This document shows positions 9,014 through 14,900 of a stretch of 14,900 nt of DNA, in pieces; position 1 is the stretch's first letter; the number at the start of each line of letters is the position of its first letter. The DNA is taken from the NCBI GenBank assembly GCA_022496205.1, contig WTXD01000246.1, forward strand, positions 1-14,900. The letters run 5' to 3'. This DNA is from Gloeopeniophorella convolvens (taxonomy: Eukaryota; Basidiomycota; Agaricomycetes; Russulales). The notes below the pieces were generated by a model. That model searched no databases. It worked only from the letters and a program-made list of their open reading frames with translations, and had not been told where the DNA came from. Made by a program: the position numbers and the translations under genes.

Positions 9014-9576
9014 CTCAGCTTCTTCTATCACCTGACTATGATTTGTGATGTGCTGGAACGGTCCGTGCAATGACCTGGTCATGTGAGAGACCTGAGTCAC
9101 ATGCAGATCTCTCACACTTATCACATGTTCAGTGTGACATCAGATCTTGTGATGTGGTGGCTGCATGTGATGAGAGAGTCTAGAATAGTCTAGAATCGAA
9201 TGGAAACACTGAACCATTGTGTTGGTAATCTGATAGATCAATAGATGCGATGAGAACGGCCCGGTTGGGGGAATGGAACGGTCCGTGCAGGGGCATGCAC
9301 GGCCCGTTGTAGGCGCTTTGGTAGGCGCTTTGGGGGGTTTTGGGAACTCTGAGTCGCACTGAGTGCTTCCTCACATTGCCCAGCAATATCTCTGCTTTAT
9401 TCATCATCGCATCATGGCTGCCATTGACCCCAAGCTTCTCAAGGACTACCAAAGGCTTCCCTTTCAGCAACAGAGGCAGATCCTCTGTGCTGGAGAATTC
9501 TGGAGGCTCTCTTGCTTCGAAGGCAGGCCAGACAGCCTCTGATGATGTGCTCATGCTTGGTATCAATAGGGAACTG

Positions 9577-9630
9577 GTGAGTCTCAATCACACTCTCTAA
9601 TTATTCTGCATTACTGATAGTGAATACTAG
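9577..9630 (+). other. Intron 1 of the Zn-cluster gene
   Basis: GTGAGT donor, CTGAT branch-like site near 9614, TAG acceptor, 54 nt. It joins GINREL to AEASMLEDQDP in phase 0. It does not contain the dyad motif. Confidence 0.7.
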
Positions 9631-9949
9631 GCTGAGGCATCCATGTTGGAGGATCAGGATCCCAAGGACAGGGCACATCCCATCACTAGCTTTGTGGCTA
9701 GTTTCCTTGAGGAGGGGAACACAGATCTGGGTGAGATCAACCTAGATGAGCTCATTGAGAGGTGCAAAGAGCTGGAGGATGAGCATGGGGTGATTGCATG
9801 CAGTGAGCCCCACCTGTTCAATGATCAAGACCCATCCCACCCTGAGTGGTGGATGCTGGAGGGGGACGACAATGGGGAGGGAGATGGGGAGCCAGAGGGT
9901 GAGGAGAATGAGGAGGAGGAGGATGGAGAGGAAGAGCAGCTCTCTGAAG

Positions 9950-10008
9950 GTGCGTGGTGCACGGTCCGTGCATTCTGAACACTAACAGACATTTCTACCT
10001 CATTTCAG
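9950..10008 (+). other. Motif-bearing intron 2 of the Zn-cluster gene
   Basis: Donor GTGCGT at 9950, branch CTAAC at 9982-9986, acceptor CAG at 10006-10008, 59 nt. It joins EEEQLSE to SEQPEEPP. It holds the longest perfect dyad in the window, TGCACGGTCCGTGCA at 9958-9972. Its first 23 nt resemble the start of the KDZ intron at 13253. Confidence 0.78.
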
Positions 10009-10337
10009 AGTCTGAGCAGCCTGAGGAGCCCCCTCAGCGCGCGTCGCTCGGGCCGTCTTCAACAGCGCAAGGGAGATGCTGCTGAGGCCCAGAAGACCCC
10101 CCAGAAGGTCCAAGACGACGATCAAGATGTCCCTCAATCGGTGAGCAGCTCAATCGCTGAAAGCTTCAAGGTGGGCGACTTTGAAGGCAATTCTGAACAG
10201 GGGGAGGTTGTGGGGCCTGTTGAGGCCCCATCAGCGGTCGTCTTGGGCAAGAGAAAGGCACGGCCCACTCGCCGTCGCGCCCCCACCGCCCAGGAGAGTG
10301 AAGAGGCCATATTGTCACTCTAAACAACTATGACACG

Positions 10338-10385
10338 GTCCGTGCATGCATAACTCGCAGATTTGACTAATCGGTCCGTTCTCAG
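10338..10385 (+). other. Probable intron 3, donor inside the dyad motif
   Basis: The junction reads ACACG|GTCCGTGCATGC, with a GACTAAT branch-like site and TCTCAG acceptor, 48 nt. It joins IVTLNNYDT to MKCGPCNRL in phase 0, in a frame shifted by one from the ORF that stops at 10321. A second, inverted motif copy (TCGGTCCGTTC) lies just before the acceptor. Because of the nearby frameshift, this intron is less certain than the others. Confidence 0.55.
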
Positions 10386-10859
10386 ATGAAATGTGGTCCC
10401 TGCAATCGCCTTGTCAAGAAGTGCGAGCCACAGAGCTCCACCTCCAGCAGCAGGGCCTACACATGCAAATCCTGTCATGATGGCAAGATCAAGTGCTTCC
10501 CTGTCGCTGAGTGGGCTCTGCACATGTTGCAGAACAGGGAGAACTACATCAAGACACTCACAGAGGCTGAGTTTGTTGTGAGTGCTCATTCTACTGATTT
10601 CTGATTTATCTGACTATTTTCAGCGAATGAGGAGCTCAGGGAGATGCTCACTGGCGTTGAGACCCTCACAGAGGGTCTCATATCTCAGCTGGGCACCCTG
10701 AACCTTGGCAGCAACCTCCCCTCTCGTGCCAACACCTCCACTGTCCCCACCCCCATTGACTCGCCTGCAGGTTCGATGCAGTCATTTGGGATCTCGAGGC
10801 TCGCGGTAAATGACCCAGCAGCATCAGAGAGTGCCTCAGTGCCTCGTGATGCGCGCAGC

Positions 10860-10868
10860 ACGGGCCGT
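10860..10868 (+). repeat. Exonic dyad motif, central G, no donor
   Basis: GCACGGGCCGTGCAC is read as STGRAP in the C-terminal exon of the Zn-cluster gene. The centre is G, so ACG|GGCCGT lacks a GT donor. Confidence 0.75.
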
Positions 10869-10922
10869 GCACCCTCCACTCGAGGTGCACGCCCCTCTGG
10901 CACTTCTGGAGGTCGTCGTTGA

Positions 10923-11236
10923 AGGGCCTGTTTGTTTACTGTATTTTCTGTATCGTTGTGAACGCGTGCGAAGTCTGTATGAATATCGAGTTGCATTGTT
11001 TTGCCTTTGACTCAAATTCGGCTTGCACGGACCGTTCGAACGGCCCGTGCGGCACGGACCGTGTGGAACGGACCGTGCGACACTGCATGTGCACAACTGC
11101 ATGTGCCAAATGGCACGTGCAGAATGGCACGTGCAACACGGCCCGTTTCAGCCACAATATCCGAGCAACTCAGTCATTATAACCATATTCCAGTCGTCCT
11201 ACTGCTCACTATATTCCTCACTCTATTCTCACCATC
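10923..11236. promoter_or_regulatory. Spacer with dense dyad motif cluster before the KDZ gene
   Basis: Five exact dyads lie within 120 bp: 11027-11035, 11040-11048, 11054-11062, 11068-11076 and 11138-11146, with all possible central base pairs represented. The first two are head to head and form an almost perfect 28-bp palindrome (11024-11051). Then come TGGCACGTGCAGAA repeats (11111-11134). A CT-rich leader (about 11200-11236) precedes the ATG at 11237, as in many fungal promoters. Confidence 0.7.
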
Positions 11237-11452
11237 ATGTCACCAAACTATATCAAGACAATTGACCCAGAGGATGAACCCATCCAACAAGACACTAGAA
11301 ATGTCCAAACCAGGACCGGTATTAGAACCTATGAGCGCACAGTGCGCTCAAAGCCATACCAGCGACCCAACAATCCTCCAGTTCGTCAGACACCCACTGC
11401 TGGCCCATCCAAGACACGCACAACCACTCAGGTGGTCCAGAATCAACCTAGA

Positions 11453-11461
11453 ACGGCCCGT
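11453..11461 (+). repeat. Exonic dyad motif, central C, no donor
   Basis: GAACGGCCCGTGCA (11451-11464) is read as RTARA in the first KDZ exon. The centre is C, so no GT donor forms. Confidence 0.78.
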
Positions 11462-12477
11462 GCAACTCCAGTCATCCCCCAAATTATCAACAAGATGATG
11501 ATATGATGGTGGTTGATGAAGAACCATCAGAACTCCCACCCATCCTCAGTTGGTCTGTAATATTCACATCTCATCATATTCTACTCATGGCCATAGAAAC
11601 CTATGGAGGAGTGGCTAAGACTCAGAGATGCTGTCTCAAGGCTCACAATCATCTCCCATTCCACAGACCTTCTGCATGGACTGGATCACACTATTCTCCT
11701 GTGAGCCTCACATCCCTTGGCTACATCTTGTGCATGGGTCACAATGGACAGCCTTGTCCCTCTACTGTTGAGGTATGATGCTTTGCTTCTCTATGAACAC
11801 TTACTCATTGTATTAGGGGAAACGAGCTAAGCGTGCTGCTGAGAATACTAATCAGGTTAGAAATATCAGTGTGCCACAGCAGAGTCAGTCTTAGTATGCT
11901 TTCTTAGTGCAATTGTTTATTGATGCACTTGTCTTTGATCCTCAGAGATACTCAGTTTGCCACTGAGGTTCAGAGACTTATGGCCATCTCTGTTGACCTT
12001 GTGTCTGAAGGTGAGACTAAATCTAGACGAAGACAGGCCAAGGATAGTAACACAATTGTGACCATTGTTGATCGGACCAGTATCCATCAGATCCGTGTGC
12101 TGTACTGCATCTGCCACGGTGTTGCTGACTTGGATCAAACAACTCTTTGCCATGGGATTACTCCCAGCCACCTTCCGAACTGTGGAGACCATCTTCACCT
12201 TCACTGTGCTGAATGACTTTCTGGTGGATAATCTAGAGTGTAAGACCACTGGACAGACCTATTATTCCAAGCTGCAGACCATCACCCGTAGCATGTTTCC
12301 TCATCATGTTCCAGTAAGTTGTCAATCAATATGTCTGGTTGAGACACATTAATATTGTGATAGACCCGATACAAGCAGCTACAACGTGCTTCAAGGCAGT
12401 GGAGAGACCTCACAAATAGGAAAAGAGCAGGTTATGGCCACACTGTGCCAGTCAAGGAGGAGGAGGGCTGCATGGCC

Positions 12478-12856
12478 TGTTGGGAGCGGACTATGAAGGG
12501 CCCTTGAGTCACAAAGACCAAGGGGACTGCAGAGGAGGGGAATGAGTCTGAGGCGAAATGCCCCCTCTGCAGGTCTTATATACATCAGGGAAGTGCAGGG
12601 TCGCAGTATAAGCGAAGTACAAGGGGAGCAGAGTAAGCGAAGTACAAAGTGAATGGAACAAGCAAGAGTCCAAAAGGAGTAGAACAAGCACAAGTCCAAA
12701 AGGGGTAGAACAAGCGAAGTACAAAGGATGGAATAAGCAAGGGTGAGTGTTCTGGAATGCTCCAGAGCTCCCTAGAGCACAAAACACTCCAGGGCCTTCC
12801 AGAGCGTGTCCCTGACACCCCTGGGATGCCTATCAGCGCCCCTAGCCCCAGCAACA
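12478..12856 (-). mobile_element. Solo copia LTR inserted in the KDZ gene
   Basis: 379 bp, reverse orientation, same family as the LTRs at 3381 and 7763. It is bounded by TGTTGGGAGC and CCCAGCAACA. A perfect 5-bp duplication, TGGCC, lies at 12473-12477 and 12857-12861. With one TGGCC removed, the KDZ frame runs on from EEEGCMA to IFSPACPQPG, so the LTR arrived after the KDZ gene. It has five of the 24-bp units and lacks the 53-bp intron-like insert. It most likely arose by LTR-LTR recombination. Confidence 0.95.
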
Positions 12857-13252
12857 TGGCCATCTTCTCTCCAGCATGTCCTCAGCCTGGCATCAATCTG
12901 CCAGACAACTTCCAAGAGATCTACAAGCCGTCAGTCTAACTTGTTGTTCCGTGATAATACAGCTAATAGTGACTTTAGTGAAGAGTTGGTTCAAACTTTC
13001 ATCATGGCTGAACCAACTCGATATAAGGAACATCTATCTACTGCCAATCATAAGAAGATTGTGAGTTATTGATCAGTACCACAATTGAGGTTTCTAATGT
13101 GTGATTGTAGAAAGCACCTGTAACACCTACAGAGCCATTGAGATGGCCAACTCTAGTCATCCTCATCTCGATGTCACTGGGATAGGTGCCACTGCATGTG
13201 CCCATGGTTGTTTTGTGCCTACATCAGTTGTTGACTTCCAGAAGGGTGAACG

Positions 13253-13322
13253 GTGCGTGCACGGTCCGTGTAAGAACAGCCCGTGCTAAACGGTCCGTTT
13301 CACACGTATCTATAACCACCAG
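13253..13322 (+). other. KDZ intron made of four dyad motifs, donor in the motif
   Basis: The junction reads GAACG|GTGCGTGCACGG ... AACCACCAG|ACAAG. Splicing is in frame (phase 2) and joins the conserved VVDFQKGE to RQANMDYSL, which is continuous in KDZ proteins. The 70-nt intron holds dyad copies at 13248-13261, 13259-13271, 13273-13287 and 13288-13300, so about three quarters of it is motif. Confidence 0.88.
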
Positions 13323-13717
13323 ACAAGCCAACATGGACTACAGTCTCTGTCAGGCCCTCAACTACAACATGGATGGCATCCCCATTGCTGTCATCTCATA
13401 TGACATTATGTGCCAGTATTGTGTCAATCTGCTCAAGAGGATTGATGAGAATGCCTTGTTGTCCATCCCTGAGGCTCTCAAGCTTCGTTATGTGATTGGT
13501 CTCTTTCACATTCATGGCCACCAAGACACCTGTCTTGCTCGATTCTCACCCAGCTACACTCATGCTACCAGACAGGTAGATGGAGAGATCATTGAGACTC
13601 TGTGGTCAATATTGAACAACATATCTCGGAGTACTAGAGGGATGTCTCTAGTTCATCGTGCAGAGGTGCTAGATGCCCACATGAACTATTCTAACTGGAA
13701 GAAATTGATTAAGACCG

Positions 13718-13767
13718 GTCTGTGCAATCTCAAATCTCATCCTACTCATTGTTAACTGGTGTTCTAG
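13718..13767 (+). other. KDZ intron with donor inside a decayed dyad motif
   Basis: The junction reads AAGACCG|GTCTGTGCA ... GTTCTAG|TTCCC, 50 nt, with a GTTAACT branch-like site. It joins WKKLIKT to VPFMLKHWKRV in phase 1 with the frame kept. The motif copy is GACCGGTCTGTGCA, split at the same internal position as the other copies. Confidence 0.85.
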
Positions 13768-13956
13768 TTCCCTTCATGCTGAAACACTGGAAGCGTGTCC
13801 AGGAAAATCTCCCTCTGAGTGAGGTGGCCTTTGTGGGCCTGAGTCAACGCTTCCCTACAATGATTGGGATCTGGGCACTGCAAGAGGCCGATGCACAGTC
13901 ACATCGATGGGAGAATCCAGAGGCAATGGATATCTATGAGACAAAGACTAAGAAAG

Positions 13957-14009
13957 GTGAACATACTTATTTGTGCTCAATATGACTTCTCTGATACTTT
14001 GAGCACTAG
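13957..14009 (+). other. KDZ intron without motif
   Basis: GTGAAC donor, CTGAT branch-like site, CACTAG acceptor, 53 nt. It joins YETKTKK to APTRSEVQTEL in phase 1. It serves as a local contrast to the motif introns. Confidence 0.75.
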
Positions 14010-14120
14010 CCCCCACTCGCTCAGAAGTTCAAACTGAGCTCAGGAAACAGGAGAAAGCCTGGGACTCATCAATGGCGAGGCCCAATGGATCTCATCTGGA
14101 CTCACTATTCAGGAGACTCA

Positions 14121-14173
14121 GTATGGTCCATGTCTTTGCACGGACCATGCAATTGCTAATTTTACCCCTCTAG
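14121..14173 (+). other. KDZ intron with internal dyad motif
   Basis: GTATGG donor, TGCTAAT branch site at 14154-14160, CTCTAG acceptor, 53 nt. It joins SLFRRL to NLELE. It contains ATGGTCCATG at 14123-14132 and TGCACGGACCATGCA at 14138-14152, both CpG-decayed dyads. Past NLELE the frame slips by one near 14185. Confidence 0.7.
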
Positions 14174-14404
14174 ACTTGGAATTAGAAGGTTCATTCGTGC
14201 AAAGAAGGGAAGGTTCAACACAGCTGATAAGAAGACACTTGATGATCGTCGAAGCAACCTACAATCCCTCATCAACAAGTTCCAGCATGAGGCTGATTCC
14301 TACTTGCTCAGACACACCAGTGTTGCTATTCATCAATCCAGAAAATCAAGTCTTACCATGAGTTTAATAGAGCTGATCAAGTGGATGAAGATCAGATCAA
14401 TGAA

Positions 14405-14415
14405 TCGGACCGTTC
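14405..14415 (+). repeat. Exonic dyad motif remnant, central A, no donor
   Basis: TCGGACCGTTC is read as SDRS in an acidic KDZ segment (ESDRSDDEDVENE). It has A at the centre in sense, so there is no GT donor at the homologous position. Confidence 0.6.
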
Positions 14416-14900
14416 TGATGATGAAGACGTGGAGAATGAAGGTGTCAGAGATGGAGATGATGGCTCTGCATCTGTGTTCCCTGAAGATGTTAACATCATG
14501 CTCCCTCGACTCTAGGATGGACTTGGTGCCTCATCATGGTGCCAAGTCACTTGCTGTCAAAGAAGCAAAGCTGAGGGTTGCTCAAGCTCATGATGCGATC
14601 CACAAGATCCGACTTGCCCTTGGATTCAAGTCTTCACTGATCAGAACAAGGGTCAGGACTGCCAAGAGCCAGAAGACAAAGAAGAGTGCATGGAGCAGTG
14701 TGCATGGTGTCGATGCTGGTGTTCAAGAGCATGCCAGAGTGTACAGTCTGGCAAGGGACATGTTTGATGTCCTTGAAAATGCACTTCCCAGTCAAGAATC
14801 ACTCCCAGAGCTGACCAAGGCAGATATGAAGGTGCAGACCCTTGTTCTAGGCTCAAATGAACGAGGACAACGGAATGAACAACTCCCCTGGATCTGGACA

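Larger units (their letters stand above)
8612..9413. promoter_or_regulatory. Divergent intergenic region with dyad motif clusters
   Basis: This region lies between the ATG at 8611 (-) and the ATG at 9414 (+). It contains at least nine dyad copies: 8742-8750, 8756-8766 (imperfect), 8831-8839, 8847-8855, 8860-8868, an inverted TGCGGACCGTTC at 8873-8884, 9058-9066, 9278-9286, and an inverted TGCACGGCCCGTT at 9296-9308. The copies at 8845-8870 form a perfect 13-bp tandem pair. A 12-bp tandem pair (GTAGGCGCTTTG) lies at 9309-9332. Whether this serves as a shared promoter is inferred from position only. Confidence 0.55.
9414..10922 (+). pseudogene. Zn2Cys6-like cluster protein gene, frameshifted
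   Basis: The ATG at 9414 starts MAAIDPKLLKDYQRLPFQQQ. The frame slips by one near 9480-9493 and continues as GQTASDDVLMLGINREL. Intron 1 is 9577-9630 (GTGAGT ... TAG, phase 0). Exon 2 codes an acidic region (LDELIERCKELEDEHG, DPSHPEWW, then Glu-rich). Intron 2 is 9950-10008. A slip at a GCGCGCG run (10037-10043) leads to SGRLQQRKGDAAEAQK and a basic GKRKARPTRRRA. A further slip before 10311 leads to intron 3 (10338-10385). The next exon codes the cluster C-x2-C-x6-C-x13-C-x2-C-x6-C (CGPCNRLVKKC ... CKSCHDGKIKC), the Gal4-type spacing. After intron 4 (10578-10623, GTGAGT ... CAG) the frame is again off by one, and a likely coiled coil (NEELREMLTGVETLTEGL) and a Ser/Pro-rich tail end at 10922. 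The protein was probably nuclear and DNA-binding. It is broken as it stands unless the indels are sequence errors. Confidence 0.7.
11237..14900 (+). pseudogene. KDZ-family transposase gene, degenerate, runs off the edge
   Basis: The ATG at 11237 starts MSPNYIKTIDPEDE, a basic/acidic leader. A slip at the C run 11476-11480 leads to DDDMMVVDEE and the cysteine-cluster region (CCLKAHNHLPFHRPSAWTG ... LCMGHNGQPCPS). Introns are at 11773-11816, 11894-11945 (an in-frame TAA results at this join), 12314-12363, 13061-13110, 13253-13322, 13718-13767, 13957-14009 and 14121-14173. KDZ hallmarks follow: CKTTGQTYYSKL, SPACPQPGINLP, STCNTYRAIEMAN, GCFVPTSVVDFQKGE, NMDYSLCQAL, SYDIMCQY, GLFHIHGHQDTC and VDGEIIETLWSILNN (probable catalytic acidic residue), with NERGQRNEQLPWIW at the edge. 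Frame breaks also occur near 12130, after 12930, near 13061, 14185, before 14360 and at TAG 14513-14515. The middle exons 13111-14120 stay fully in frame after splicing. This was a cut-and-paste type transposase, now inactive. The solo LTR at 12478 interrupts it. Confidence 0.85.

Noticed and set aside
10141..10200. A 60-nt intron GTGAGC ... ACAG in the Zn-cluster gene
   Set aside because: The length is a multiple of three and the sequence reads as plausible protein (SIAESFKVGDFEGN), so retention and splicing cannot be told apart. It is not called.
10320..10996. Minus-strand frames opposite the Zn-cluster exons
   Set aside because: The paired cysteine spacing and splice sites are only on the plus strand.

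Overview
The window looks like repeat-rich, gene-poor DNA of an agaricomycete (mushroom-forming basidiomycete) fungus. The reasons are short introns (about 44-70 nt) with GTNNGT-type donors and CTRAY-like branch sites, a degenerate KDZ-family (Kyakuja-Dileera-Zisupton) transposase, a Ty1/copia element, and a Zn2Cys6-like protein of a hypothetical type common in these fungi. I see no housekeeping gene, tRNA or rRNA.

Layout: 1-375 is a 43-bp minisatellite. 376-2324 is AT-rich intergenic DNA holding an ungapped 720-bp-spaced duplication and a 16-bp tandem array. 2325-3380 and 8118-8611 are the two halves of one minus-strand gene, split by a decayed copia element (3381-8117). 8612-9413 is the intergenic region between divergent genes, rich in short palindromes. 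9414-10922 (+) is a frameshifted gene with a Zn2Cys6-like cysteine cluster. 10923-11236 is a second palindrome-rich spacer. 11237 to the right edge (+) is a degenerate KDZ transposase gene, interrupted at 12478-12856 by a solo LTR of the same copia family in reverse orientation with a perfect 5-bp target duplication.

The most unusual feature is a dispersed 14-bp motif, GAACGGNCCGTGCA, built on the dyad ACGG-N-CCGT. I count 23 exact dyads and many decayed ones, while chance predicts well under one. The central base varies over all four nucleotides. When the base is T on the gene's sense strand, the motif contains GTCCGT, which fits the fungal 5' splice-donor consensus. In all three non-copia genes an intron begins at exactly this internal position (minus gene 8287, Zn gene 10338, KDZ gene 13253 and 13718), and two more introns carry the motif inside. 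The four copies inside exons have C, G or A at the centre, so they form no donor and are read through as codons. This looks like an introner-like repeat family or a repeat co-opted as splice sites.

All genes here carry stops or frameshifts, so the region is a graveyard of mobile and mobile-associated genes. The repeated motif links these genes. One speculative reading is that the three genes and their motif-rich spacers are parts of one former KDZ-type composite element. All intron calls are inferred from sequence and reading frame, without transcript data.
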